Of a stretch of DNA of 64,000 bases, positions 1 through 15,000 are shown piece by piece. Where the stretch lies: NCBI RefSeq assembly GCF_000002235.5, contig NW_022145610.1, positions 32,110,306 through 32,174,305 on the forward strand, read 5' to 3'. Under the pieces are notes generated by a model. It worked only from the letters and a program-made list of their open reading frames with translations. It ran no database searches and had not been told where the DNA came from. Position numbers and translations under genes: made by a program. The stretch comes from Strongylocentrotus purpuratus. Lineage: Eukaryota; Echinodermata; Echinoidea; Camarodonta; Strongylocentrotidae. How positions within the stretch are numbered: position 1 is the stretch's first letter; every line of letters begins with the position of its first letter.

Positions 1-1
1 G

Positions 2-3000
2 GACCAAACTACACAAGAGACTATGAAGTATGTGATTGGGCAAGCACAGGTAGCACCTGCATCAGTTGAAAGAGGAATAATGCCCGAGAAACAGCAATTC
101 GGGAAAGCGTCCACTCAAGCCTTCATGGAAGTGTCACCAAAATGGACTCAATATGATGTCGATAGGCCTACATCAGCTGTTCAGGCAGGAGTAGAAACGA
201 CTGATGGATGGTTCCAAACGAAAGAACCTAAGCAGCCTATCTTTGAGCCCATTCAGCAAGTACAGCAAAAAGAGGAACACTTCGAGTTTTATTTGCCTCC
301 TGAATGTGTCAACGCTGAGATCCAAACAGACCCTGTTATCATCAAGTCTTTTGAGGATAAAGACGACATGGAGACTGAAACTGATGCAGATAGCGGCATT
401 GAAATGGACATGCAAACCGATTCAGTTGTTGTAATGACGGAGGAAGAATATGAAGAGCTGATCTCAAGACCTAGCTCTGATGATAATGTCTCACAGACGC
501 CAAACGTTCCGACTCAACCATTCACTCACCAATTTGCGACACCCAGTCATACTGAGCCTACACAAACACAGGTTTCGAAATTGACTTCAGGAAGCACAAT
601 GACAAAAGATACGGAATTCACACTCCAATCTACACAAACTGTTTCAACTGTATCTTCCAACATCAAGACTCAATATGAATCATCCATTGATGTGAAGAAA
701 ACGCAGACAAGTGTCCAACGCGCAGAAGGTTATACAGATATGATCCCAACTACCTTTGCAACGCAGCTACAACAGACAGATGAGACAAAGACAGCTAGCA
801 AGACAATGCTTACTCAAGCTGTAAAGCATTTAGATCGTGACCTGCAGACTGTATCTGAAAAGGTAGAACATAGAGCTAGCTCTCCTTCCAACACACCTGG
901 GATAAGTGAGGTGACACAGACGGGCATGGTGCACACATCAGAAAGTGGAACCCTTGCATCAAAGACGGAGTTGTCATATTCTGCATCACAGACTGACGTT
1001 TTAACAATGAGAAGCCGTGATATTCAATACATGTGGCTGGCGCTGATGTCGTGTCACAGACACACCTTTCCGAAATGACATCCTCGAGCACCAGCACGAT
1101 GAAGAAAGATGTAACTCACTTTGTATCTCAGACGAAGGAGGCAGACGTGCATGATGCTTTATCAGCCACCGAGGTGGAAACATACCCAGCATCTGGTACA
1201 CAAACGGACGAACAGCAATCTGAAATTCCTCAGGAAGTTATTCATCTCCAGTCCGTCGAACCAGTTTCCTATTCACCGGTTGAATTTCTGCCTCCGGTTG
1301 CACTGACTCCATTGACTGATTGTCAAACTCAGACAATGGAAAAGGATGAGATGTCATCAGCATACCAGACAGATACACAGGAAACATTGGACCGTGGTGA
1401 AGATGCATTAGAATCAGATGTTTCCAACGCTGGAATGATGGCCGTTGCAGAAACCACAGACACGCCAGCTCAGGATACAGTTAAAGTGGATATGGCACAA
1501 AGTCAGACAGGTGTAGAGGTGACAGACACAGGTTCGAGTCCCATATTCGCTCGAAAAGCTACTGAAGAAAAGAGTGTCCAGCAGCGAGTTGAAAATTCGA
1601 CTTCTAGTGCCCAAACACTGCACAAGGAGTATCAAACTAAACTCACATCTACTGAAAAGATCACAAAAGATTTATCCATGCAGACTGAAATACCAATAGT
1701 GACTGTCATTGAGGAAGCTGTGAAGCCAGTTCAACTTGTACCTGAGCGTTCTATGCCAAATTTGGCTGCTCTTAAACCAAAGGTAGCCGAGTCATCATCA
1801 CAGACAATGCAACTTGAGACATCTGATCGACAAGCAGCCACGAGTCCTGTAACGACATCCGAGCGTCAATCAGCAACCAGCCCTGTAACTATCTCTGAGA
1901 AAGGACTTCAGCATGACAGTTCACCCAAAACAGAAGAGAGATTCATGAGCACATTCCAAACAGCTCTCCTGGAAAGCGCTGATCAGACCAATCCTACCAA
2001 GATCGGGCATAGACATACCCAAGCTCAACCTCGATTAACGAATGTGCCTACTCAAGCTGGTGTCAAACCCAATCTGTCTAGTGCTGTTACACAAGCTAAA
2101 CCACAGACATTCGAGGCAAAATTGCAGATCCTTCCATTCAAGGTCGAAACAAAGGATTCAAGCATCCAGCATGACACTGAACTAGCGGCAGTAAATGACT
2201 CTACATGTCAGACCGACTTTGAAGATATTCCATATGAAGAGATAATAGTAGTTTCGGAAGCCAAGGTCGAAAATGAACCATTCATTTTGGTGCAAGAAAC
2301 AACTGATTTCACATGCCAGACTACAAGTGAGATAGAAGAGCATGCATTTAATACAGATCCCATCCAGTATAGAGATTTTTATGATCAAACTGTACTTACT
2401 TCGACGCCAAGATCATCCTCTCCTGTTCTTGCAGAGACTGTTCATCAGCCATCACAGACACCAGCACAACTGAGGACACCTACAAGGGATTCTACTAGCC
2501 AGCATAATGTGAAATCTAAGGAATCGTTGACCCAGACTGCATTGCAAACTATGATGAAAGCACTTTCTCCGATGTTACCCCGATCTGCTTCAAAGGAAGC
2601 GCAAACTCCAAAACAAGCAAAGGTGCCAGTCGATACCAAAGTAACCCAGTCTGCTCAAAGTCGACAGGAATATGCAAGTCAGTCCAACATCCCAGTTGCA
2701 GAACAAGGAACATCTACAGTACTACCAAAGGGAATAGGAATGGAGTCACAAACACCAAATGAGCCAGTAATACTCTCAGCAGAGGTGTTAACGCAGTATG
2801 AGACGTCTATGTCACATGCAGATAGTCAGACGGCAGTTGATGTGAACCAAAGACCTTCATCACCCGTTGAAACTCCTGCTGCTGATGCATCTGCCCAGTA
2901 CGAGTTACTTGCACATGGCAAAGAATCCCAGACATTCATGGACTCCATTGCTAAGGCCATTTCACCTATGCTTCCTCGAGCAATGAGCAGAGCTTTGCAG

Positions 3001-6000
3001 ACTCCTGGTGAACAACGCAAGAAAATGAAAAATGCTTCATCGCAACGTGAATTGCAGGTGAAAGCCATTGCCAGCCAACATGTTTCATCACATCAAGACA
3101 ATGAAGCTCAGTATCTTGTTCTATCAGGGGATCAGTCATCGTCTCCCCTGCTGACTCCAAAACTAGATCACAGTTTGCAAACACCTCAACAAGATGTGGA
3201 ACAAATTAGCACACAAATTGGCCAATCACGTCAAGACAACACATCTCAGTACGAACTCAAATGGAAAGACGCAGCAACAGAACGCATGCTTGGTGTTGTT
3301 GACAGTTCAACACATCACAAGGTTAAAATGGGAGATATTACTACTCAATCCAAAGTGGAGCAAGAAGCTTTTGACAGCCAGTATGAGGCCAATGTACATG
3401 ACTCAGGAAATCAGACAGCCGTTATGAGTCCTATTGCAACGTCTACACTAACGCCACAATCTATGTCAATTGGTTCCCAAACTCCTACGGAAGAAAATGT
3501 TGTCATGACTCCGGTGGTGCAGGAGTTTGCCCCTGTTATGCCCCGCATTGTAACATTGGAATCGGACCCACCAAGAATCATGACCAGCACATCGACGCAA
3601 TACGAGAGTAAGCCAACAATGCAGAAGGTGTCTTCTCCGATTATTTCCAGGACAAACGACAACGAGTCACAGACACCACCAAAAGGCATTCGTGAATCAC
3701 ATATCCAAACAAAGGTCGACACTGTTCCGAGAGCATCTTCACCAATTACAATTAAGCAAAATGATCATATCACGCAATACCAATCATCTGTGGCTCACAT
3801 GTCCACTCAATTCAAAGCACATACTGAGAGATCAGATCTAGCTACACAGCATGAATTGAAATGGGGAGACAGAACGACTGAAATAGTAGTATCTTCGAAA
3901 GAAATAACTACTCAACATGAACTGTCACAAGGCGACACTGCTACAGATTATGATATGAAAATGGAAGAGAGATTTACTGAATACAACACGGCTTTGGCTG
4001 AATCTCCTTCACAAACAGCCTTGGAAATCCTTGACCAGGCTTCTTCTCCTCGTCTTCCTCGTGTATCAACTCAAGTTCAACAGACGCCTCCTGCTGTTGC
4101 GGTGCGGACGAAGACTACTGCTTCACAACATGTGTCCGATACCGAACAAAGTACAACCAGTACGAGATGTCACAACTTGACATTGCTGCGCAATATGAAA
4201 AGATGACGGAGGACAACGCAACTCAGTACGTTTTCACAGCAGCTCATTCTACTACTCAATACGAGAGGGCAGATAAGGACATTGAGACCCAGCATAAGAC
4301 GACACAGGAAGATGTTAACACTCAAAGTGAGGTCGAAAATTCTCCATCTGGAATTCAAGCAGTCAATGAATTAAGCGTCCAAGCTTCGTCTCCAATCTTG
4401 ACACGAGTCAACAACCAATTAGTTCAGACCCCTCTCCAAGCAGGAAAAATTAAGCGAACAATGTATACAGAGATTGAGGTAAAGGGTGATGACATGTCTA
4501 CGCAGTATGAGAAGGCAACCCAAGAAAACACTACTCAATATGATATCAAACAAACAGACACTGACACTGCGTGTGAGCTGAAGACGAACGAAACAACAAC
4601 ACAGTCTGAAATGACAATGCACAGTACAGATACTCAAACACCTGGGTATCCTATTCCTGTTGAGGACGCTATTCTGCGAGAGATTGTTTCTCCCGTCCAG
4701 CATGCAGCACCACAAATGCCTTCACCTAAAACTGACAGTTCAAGTCAGTATGAAAGGAAGATGGTCAGTGCCATGATCCAATATGATCTAAAGATGCAGG
4801 AAAGTTCCATCCAGTACCAACTGAATGGCCAAGATGGAGCTTCCCAGTATGACATTCAACAGGAGGAATCTACAACACAAGCTGTCATAGAGAACCAGCT
4901 GTTTACCAGCCAGACCGAACTTGAGACTCAACAGCAAGCTTCATCTCCAATCCTTCGTCGTGTTACCAGTCAGGCACTTCAGACTCCTCAACCCAAAGGA
5001 ATCCAGAAGAGCGATGGGTTGACACAATATGAACTCAAACGGGATGACATGTCAACCCAGTCTGAAGTAAAGAAAGAAGATTCTACAAGCCAACATGTAT
5101 TCAAACAAGATGACAAAGTGACACACTATGATATTGTTGGAAAGAAGGTTCCACTCAGTACGAGAAGAAGGATGGAGACATGTCAACGCAACATGTCGTG
5201 AAGGGGCAAGATATCACTACTCAATCTGGAGTTGCTCTTCAAGAAACTATGACTCAACATGAAGCAATCTTGAAGGATACACCCACCCAACATGGAGCTG
5301 ACATGAAAGACTCTCTATCGCAAAGTCATATCAAACAAACTGACAATAACACTGCGTATGAGCTGAAGATGACTGAAACAACAACACAGTCTGAAATGAA
5401 AATGCACAGTATTGATACTCAAACACCTGGGTATCCTATTCCTATTGAGGACGCTATTCTGCGAGAGATCGTTTCTCCTGTCCAGTATGCAGCACCACAA
5501 ATGCCATCACCTAAATCTGACAGTACAACCCAGTACGAGATTTCACAACTTGACATAGCTGCGCAATATGAAAAGATGACGGAGGACAACGCAACTCAGT
5601 ACGTTTTCACAGCAGCTCATTCTACTACTCAATACGAGAGGGCAGATAAGGACATTGAGACCCAGCATAAGACGACACAGGAAGATGTTAACACTCAAAG
5701 TGAGGTCGAAAATTCTCCATCTGGAATTCAAGCAGTCAACGAAGTAAGCGTCCAAGCTTCATCTCCAATCTTGACACGAGTTAACAACCAATTAATTCAG
5801 ACCTCTCTCCAAGCAGGAAAAATTAAGCGAACAATGTATACAGAGATTGAGGTAAAGGGTGATGACATGTCTACGCAGTATGAGAAGGCAACCCAAGAAA
5901 GCACTACTCAACATGATATCAAACAAACAGACACTGACACTGTGTATGAGCTGAAGACGAACGAAACAACAACACAGTCTGAAATGACAATGCACAGTAC

Positions 6001-9000
6001 AGATACTCAAACACCTGGATATCCTATTCCTGTTGAGGACGCTATTCTGCGAGAGATTGTTTCTCCCGTCCAGCATGCAGCACCACAAATGCCATCACCT
6101 AAAACTGACAGTTCAAGTCAGTATGAAAGGAACATGGTCAGTGCTATGATCCAATATGATCTAAAGATGCAGGAAAGTTCCATCCAGTACCAACTGAATG
6201 GCCAAGATGGAGCTTCCCAGTATGACATTCAACAGGAGGAATCTACAACACAAGCTGTCATAGAGAACCAGCTGTTTACCAGCCAGACCGAACTTGAGAC
6301 TCAACAGCAAGCTTCATCTCCAATCCTTCGTCGTGTTACCAGTCAGGCACTTCAGACTCCTCAACCCAAAGGAATCCAGAAGAGCGATGGGTTGACACAA
6401 TACGAACTTAAACGGGATGACATGTCTACCCAGTCTGAAGTAAAGAAAGAAGATTCTACAAGCCAACATGTATTCAAACAAGATGACAAAGTGACACACT
6501 ATGATATTGTCGGGAAAGAAGGTTCCACTCAGTATGAAAAGAAGGATGGAGACATGTCAACGCAACACATCGTGAAGGGGCAAGATATCACTACTCAATC
6601 TGGAGTTGCTCTTCAAGAAACTATGACTCAACATGAAGCAATCTTGAAGGATACACCCACCCAACATGGAGCGGACATGAAAGACACTCCATCGCAAAGT
6701 GGTATCAAGATCTCGCATATGGCAGCGTCTCCTATTCTTCGAACAAAATCAAGCCAGATTATGCAAACACCACATAGCTTGAAGGATGGGGAGAGTCAAT
6801 ATGAGAGAAGTACAATTGACAGAACAAGTCAACATGACAGATCGGGTGAAAGTACAGCCACTCAATATGATATGAGAGGTAGTGAGAATACAACTCAATA
6901 CCAGAAGGATGTCCAAGATGTTCTTACAGAATATGTGATGGACCGACAAGACAGAGAAACACAGCATGAGATTGAGAGTCAGTTATTTGCAAATCAAACT
7001 GAATATGAGTCTCAACAACAAGCCACATCGCCGATCCTTCGTCGTGTCCTCAGTCAGGCACTTCAGACGCCTAAGCCAACAGGAGTTCAGAAGAGCGATG
7101 GGATGACACAGTACGAGCTTAAGCAGGATGATTCATCATCACAATTTGTGATAACTGCTGCTTCTATCCCTACTCAATATGAGACTCCGACAGCTGATGG
7201 AACTACACAGTATATAAGTCAATTTGGAGAGAGGTCAACCCAATACGACACAAAGAAAACTGACACTATGACGCAGCACCGAGGAAGTCAACAGGATGCA
7301 TCAAGTCAGCATGAAAGGCCTGTTACTGATGGAACAAGTCAGTATGTCAGAACATTCGAGAGTGCTACAACCCAATACGATATCAGAGGCATTGACAGTA
7401 CATCTCAGTATCTGACAGAGGTACAAGATGGTACTACAGAGTATCTCTTAGATCAGCAAGAAATCCATACGCAGCATCAAATAGATAATCAGTTATTTGC
7501 AAGCCAGACAGTGTTTGAGAGACAGCAACAAGCCTCCTCTCCGATCCTTCACCGTGTCACAAGTCAGGCAATGCAGACCAAGTATGAGAAGGCAACCCAA
7601 GAAAGCAACACACAGTATGAACTCAAACAAACAGACACTGACACGTTGTATGAGCTGAAGACGAACGAAACAACAACACAGTATGAAATGACAATGCACA
7701 GTACTGATACTCAGACACCTGGATATCCTATTCCTGTTGAAGATGCTATTCTGCGAGAGATCGTTTCTCCCGTCCAGCATGCAGCACCACAAATGCCTTC
7801 ACCTAAAACTGACAGTTCAAGTCAGTATGAAAGGAACATGGTCAGTGCCATGATCCAATATGATCTAAAGATGCAGGAAAGTTCCATCCAACACCAACTG
7901 AATGGGCAAGATGGAGCTACACAGTATAACATTCAACAGGAGGAATCTACAACACAAGCTGTCATAGAGAACCAGCTGTTTACCAGCCAGACCGAACTTG
8001 AGACTCAACAGCAAGCTTCATCTCCAATCCTTCATCGTGTTACCAGTCAGGCACTTCAGACTCCTCAACCCAAAGGAATCCAGAAGAGTGATGGGTTGAC
8101 ACAATACGAACTTAAACGGGATGACATGTCAACCCAGTCTGAAGTAAAGAAAGAAGATTCTACAAGCCAACATGTATTCAAACAAGATGACAAAGTTACA
8201 CACTATGATATTGTCGGGCAAGAAGGTTCCACACAGTACGAAAAGAAAGATGGAGACGTGTCAACGCAACATGTCATGAAGGGGCAAGATATCACAACTC
8301 AATCTGGAGTTGCCCTTCAAGAAACTACAACTCAACATGAAGCAACCTTGAAGGATACACCCACCCAACATAGAGTGGACATGAAAGACTCTCCATCACA
8401 AAGTGGTATCAAGATCTCGCATATGGCGGCGTCTCCTATTCTTCGAGCAAAATCAAGCCAGATTATGCAAACACCACATAGCTTGAAGGATGGGGAGAGT
8501 CAATATGAGAGTAGAACAATTGACGGAACAAGTCAATATGACAGATCGGGTGAAAGTACAGCCACTCAATATGATATGAGAGGTAGTGAGAATACAACTC
8601 AATACCAGAAGGATGTCCAAGATGTTCTTACAGAATATGTGATGGACCGACAAGACAGAGAAACACAGCATGAGATTGAGAGTCAGTTATTTGCAAATCA
8701 AACTGAATTTGAGTCTCAACAACAAGCCTCATCGCCGATCCTTCGTCGTGTCCTCAGTCAGGCACTTCAGACGCCTAAGCCAACAGGAGTTCAGAAGAGC
8801 GATGGGTTGACACAGTACGAGCTTAAGCAGGATGACTCATCATCACAATTCGTGATAACTGCTGCTTCTGTCCCTACTCAATATGAGACTCCGACAGCTG
8901 ATGGAACTACACAGTATATAAGTCAATTTGGAGAGAGGTCAACCCAATACGACGCAAAGAAAACTGACACTATGACGCAGCACCAAGGAAGTCAACAGGA

Positions 9001-12000
9001 TGCATCAAGTCAGCATGAAAGGCCTGTTACTGATGGAACAAGTCAGTATGTCAGAACATGCGAGAGTGCTTCAACCCAATACGATATCGGAGGCATTGAC
9101 AGTACATCTCAGTATCTGACGGAGGTACAAGATGGTACTACAGAGTATCTGTTTGAGAGACAGCAACAAGCCTCCTCTCCGATCCTTCACCGTGTCACAA
9201 GTCAGGCAATGCAGACCAAGTATGAGAAGGCAACCCAAGAAAGCAACACACAGTATGAACTCAAACAAACAGACACTGACACAGTGTACGAGCTGAAGAC
9301 AAACGAAACAACAACACAGTATGAAATGACAATGCACAGTTCAGATACTCAGACACCCGGATATCCTATTCCTGTTGAAGATGCTATTCTGCGCGAAGTT
9401 GTTTCTCCTGTCCAGTATGCAGCACCACAAATGCCATCACCTAAAACTGACAGTTCAAGTCAGTACATAAGGAAGATGGACAGTACTATGATCCAATATG
9501 ATCTAAAGATGCAGGAAAGTTCAATCCAACACCAAACGAATGAGCAAGATGGAGCTACACAGTATGACATTCTACATCAAGACATTACAACGCAGTCTAT
9601 TGCAGAAAACCAGCTGTTTGCCAGTCAAACTGAACTTGAGACACAACAGCAAGCTTCATCTCCAATCCTTCGTCGTGTTACCAGCCTGGCACTTCAGACT
9701 CCTAAACCTACAGGAGTTCAGAAGAGCGATGGATTGACACAGTACGAGCTTAAACAGGGTGATTCATCCTCACAGTTCGTTCCACAGCAGAAAGATGGTT
9801 CTTCCCAGTTTGTGCTCTCTGCTGCTTCTGTCCCAACTCAATACCAGACTTCAACAGTTGATAGCACTTCACAGTATGTAAGGCAAGATGGAGACAGGTC
9901 AACCCAATACGACCAAAAGAAGACGGATACTGTAATCCAGTACGAGAGTCACCAACAGGATGGAACATGTCAGCATGAAATGGCTGTTACTGATGCCAGT
10001 AGTCAACATGACAGAATAGGCGAGAGTGCTATGTCCCAGTATGATTTCAAGGGTATTGATAGTACAACTCAGTACCAGAGAGATGTACAAGACGGTAAAA
10101 CAGAATATGTCAAGGACCAACAAGAGAGAACAACTCAGCATGAGGTGAAGAGTGAGATGTTTGAAAGTCAAACTGTTTATGACACACAGCAACAAGCTTC
10201 ATCTCCTATTCTTCGTCGTGTCACCAGTCAGGCACTCCAAACTCCTAAGACCACAGAAGTCCAGAAGAATGATGGGTTGACACAATATGAACTTAAACAT
10301 GATGACGTGTCCACCCAGCTTGGAGTCCAAACATTAGAGTCAACAAGCCAATACATGCAGGAGCAAAAACATGCTGTGACACACTATGATATTGTCGGGC
10401 AAGAAGGTTCCACACAGTACGAGAAGAAGGATGAAGACATGTCAACGCAACATGATGTGAAGGGACAGGACACCACAACTCAATCTAGAGTTGCCCTTCA
10501 AGAAACTACGACTCAACATGAATCAATCTTGAAGGATACACCTACGCAACATGGAGCTGATATGATAGACGTTCCAACACAGTCATTAATAGAAAACCAG
10601 CTTTTTGCCAGCCAGACCGAACTTGAGACACAGCAGCAAGCTTCATCTCCAATCCTTCGTCGTGTCACCAGTCAGGCACTCCAGACTCCTAAGCCTACAG
10701 AAATCCAGAAGAACGATGGGTTGACACAATATGAACTTAAAAATGATGACGTGTCCACCCAGCTTGGAGTCAAGACAGAAGAGTCAACAAGTCAATGCGT
10801 ACAGGAACAAGAACACGCTGAGACGCACTACGAAAACATTGGGCAAGAGATTTCGACACAATATGAGAAGAAGGATGAAGATGTGTCAACGCAACATGAT
10901 GTGAAGGGACAGGATATCACAACTCAATCAAGAGTCACCCTTCAAGAAGCAGACACTCAACATGAAGCAATCTTGAAGGATACACCCACCCAGCATGGAG
11001 CGGACATGAAAGACGCACTAACACAAAAAGATGTCAAGATCTCGCATACGGCAGCGTCTCCTATTCTTCGAGCAAAATCAAGCCAGATTATGCAAACACC
11101 ACATAGCTTGAAGGATGGGGAGAGTCAATATGAGAGTAGTACAATTGATGGAACAAGTCAATATGATAGAACAGGTGAAAGTTCAGTGACTCAATATGAT
11201 ATCACAGGTGTAGAAGGTGCAACACAGTATCAACGAAATGTACAGGATGGTGTAACAGAATATGTGACAGAACGAGAGGAAAAGCCAACCCAATATGAAA
11301 TAGAGAACCAATTATTTGCAAGCCAGACCGAACTTAAGACTCAGACTCAATCTTCCTCTCCGATCCTTCGCCGTATCAACAGTCAGGCACTTCAGACGCC
11401 TAAACCCACTGGAGTTCAGAAGAGTGATGGATTGACACAGTACGAGGTTAAGCAGGGCGATTCATCATCACAGTTTGTTCCGCAGCAGAAAGATGGTTCT
11501 TCCCAGTTTGTGCTCTCTGCTGTTTCTGCTCCAACCCAATATGAGAGTTCAACAATTGATGCGAATTCTCAGTATGGAAAGCAAGATGAACACAGGTCAA
11601 CACAGCATGACCAGACGAAGGCAGATACTATGACGCAGTACGAGATCCATCAACAAGATGGATCAAGCCAGCATGAGAGGGTTGTCACTGAAGGAACTAG
11701 TCAATATGATAGAATAGGTGAAAGTGCTGAGACCCAGTACGATATCAAGGTATTGACAGTACATCCCAGCACCAGAGAGAGGTACAAGACGGTGTTACCG
11801 AATATGTCAAAGACCAACAAGAGAGGCCCACTCAGTACGAGTTAGAAAGTCAGTTATTTGCAAGTCAAACTGATTACGAGAGACAACAACAAGCTTCCTC
11901 TCCTATCCTCCGTCGTGTAACCAGTCAGGCACTTCAGACCAAATATGAGAAGTCAACCCAAGAAAGAACCACTCAGTATGAACTCGAAAAAACGGACAGT

Positions 12001-15000
12001 AACACAGGATACCAACTGAAGATTGGTGAGACAACAACACAGTATGAAGTAAAAATGCACAGTGCTGATACTCAAACACCTGATTATCCCATTCCTGTTG
12101 AAGACGCTATTCTTCGAGAGATTGTTTCTCCTGTCCAGTATGCAGCACCACAATTGCCATCACCTAAAACAGACAGTTCAAGTCAGTACGAAAGGAAAAT
12201 GGACAGTAGCATGAACCAATATGATCTCAAAGGCATGGAAACTGCTACCCAGCACCAGATGAATGAGCAAGATGGGGCTACACAGTATGACCTTCTACAA
12301 CAATCTATTACAACGCAGTCCTTGATTGAAAACCAGCTGTGTGCCAGCCAGACCGAACTCAAGACTCAACAGCAAGCTTCATCTCCTATCCTTCGTCGTG
12401 TTACCAGTCAGGCACTTCAGACTCCTCAACCCAAAGGAATCCAGAAGAGCGATGGATTAACACAATACGAGCTAAAACAGGATGAAGCGTCCACCCAGTT
12501 TGGAGTAAAGAAAGAAGATTCAACCAGTCAGCATGTATTCGTACAAGATGATAAGGTGACTCACTATGACATTGTCGGGCAAGAAGGTTCCACACAGTTT
12601 GAGAAGAACGATGGAGAAATGTCAACACAACATGACCTGATGGTACAAGATATCACAACTCAATCTGCAGTTGTACTTCAAGATACTACGACTCAACATG
12701 AATCAATTTTGAAGGATACACCGACCCAACAGGGAACTGAAGTGAAAGACATTACAACACAATCTGTAATAGAAAACCAGCTATTTACCAGCCAGACAGA
12801 CCTGGAGACTCAGCAACAAGCTTCCTCCCCCATCCTTCGTCGTGTCACTAGTCAAGCTCTTCAGACTCCTAAACCAACAGGAGTCCAGATGAGTGACGGA
12901 TTGACTCAATACGAACTAAAACAAGGGGATGCATCCTCACAGTCTGAACTAAAGCAGGTAGAGAATTCAAGTCAGTATGCAACAAGCTCTTCACATGTCC
13001 CGACACAGTATGACATCGTAGGTCAACATGGTATGACGCAGTACGAGCTGAAGTCAGAAGAAAAACCAACTCAGTACGATAGTCTACTTAAAGACCTTCC
13101 AATACAGACCTCAACTGAAGGGAAAGATCAAATGTCATCCCCCATTCTTCCCAGAGTTACCAATCAAGTATTGCAAACGCCCAAACAAGCTATTGCACCG
13201 TTTTCATCGCAGCATGATGTCAGGACACAAGACAACACAACACAGTATGTCTTTAAGTCGACGGAAGGTACCACTCAAGTTCCAACAATTGCAAAGAATG
13301 ACCAAATTTCTCAAACACAAGCAGGGAAACCGTTAAGTACAAGTAATATCATTACCCAATATGAACCAAGAACATCTGATAGCTCATGTCAACATGATAT
13401 GCTAACCGTCAAGGAAGGAGTGTCCCAGCATGACCTCCTCCAAAAGGAAGGTGCAACCCAGTATGATTTAACAAAGCAAAGCTCGGATTCACAAACTTTC
13501 TTCAAGACGTCCGATGCAGGTACACTTGCGACCCCTGTACAACCAATATTCTCGTCTCAAATTACACAGACTGCTTCTGAGCCTGGCATAATAGTGGCTG
13601 CACTTTCGACACAGACAGATGAACCCGAAGTAACGGCAACTCGCCATGTGGCTGCATTCACAGAAAGAAAGCTGAAGGATGGAGTAACACAGATTGCCAA
13701 GAAAGAGAAAGACAGCGTCACCCAATACGATGTGAAGGGAGCTGACAGTCAAACACAATCCGAACAGACACTCCATGAAAATGCTTCACAATCTGAAGTC
13801 AAGAGTATTCCCCAAGGATCATCTCCCATTCTTCCACGTTCAACGAGTCAAGCTTTGCAGGCGTCCATCCCTCAAGTCTCTAAGAGTGATATTACAACTC
13901 ACATCCAGTATAATCTGCAAAATGCAGGCACTGGATATGACAGGAAGGATCAAGACAGTGCCACACAGCATGACATTGTAAGAGGAGATAGTGTTACTCA
14001 ATATGAGTTGAGTATGAAAGACGCAGAATCTCAGTTGGGGGTTGAATCTATTGACCAGACATCATCACCTGTTCTACGACGAGCTAATGACATGCCGAGT
14101 CAAACGCCTAGTGAAAAGATTCTCAAAACAAGAGACGATCCAACACAAACAGAACTCAAGCAAAATGATTCACCAATCCAAGCAAGTGTGAATACTACTC
14201 AGCAGTCATTGTCACCTCTTCTCCCAAGAGTAGCTCACCAACTTCAACAGACTGCCCAGCCTAAGGGTGTTGCAAAGACAGACAGTTCAACTCAGTTGTC
14301 GAAAATGATGGCAAGCGTTCCAACTCAGTCACTGAGAATGGAAAAGGTGGAATCAACGCAGTACAAAGTAACTGCTGAAGCTGTTAGCACGCAGTATGAA
14401 TCAAAGGTTGATCATACTACAACCCAATATGAAGGAGGTCAAATGGAAGCACACTCACAATCACACTTTGAAACAGAAGAGAAAGGAACAACCCCTGCCA
14501 TTCAATCAGAACACAAGAATATTTCACCAGCTCTGCAACAGGTGACTGATATCACTACTCAATATGAGAGCATCTTGCTTGAATCGACAACTCAATGTAA
14601 GATCAGTCAAAAGAATCAAGCCTCATTTACTGCCATCAGCGAGACATCGGATCAAGTACTTCAAACGGTTGAGCAAGAGAGGCCAGCACAATTAAGTACT
14701 ACATCGCAGTATGAAGGCTCAAGTCATGATGATGTTACTCAATATGAGGCCAGTGTAGTTGAAAGGACAACCCAATTTGCACAGGAGCTTAAAGACACCA
14801 TGACACAGTTTATGATGATGTATGGTGACAGTCAATCTCAGACAACCGTTTCAAGTTCTGATCAAGCTACATCACCAGTACCTGCCTTGACTGACAACAG
14901 TACTGCACAAACGATGGAAGAAAAGAAGGTTTTGACTTCAGAAGTCATGACGCAACATGAAGTGAAGCTGTTGAATCTCATGATTCAAACTTTGGAAGAT

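Noticed and set aside
1031-11750. Programmed ribosomal frameshifting at the four frame changes
   Set aside because: No slippery heptamer plus structure common to the four places was seen, and sister copies of the same repeat show the extra base. A missing base is simpler.
5180-11845. Separate genes for each long reading frame segment of the giant exon
   Set aside because: The segments overlap by tens of bases, share the same repeats and lack promoters, starts or terminators between them.
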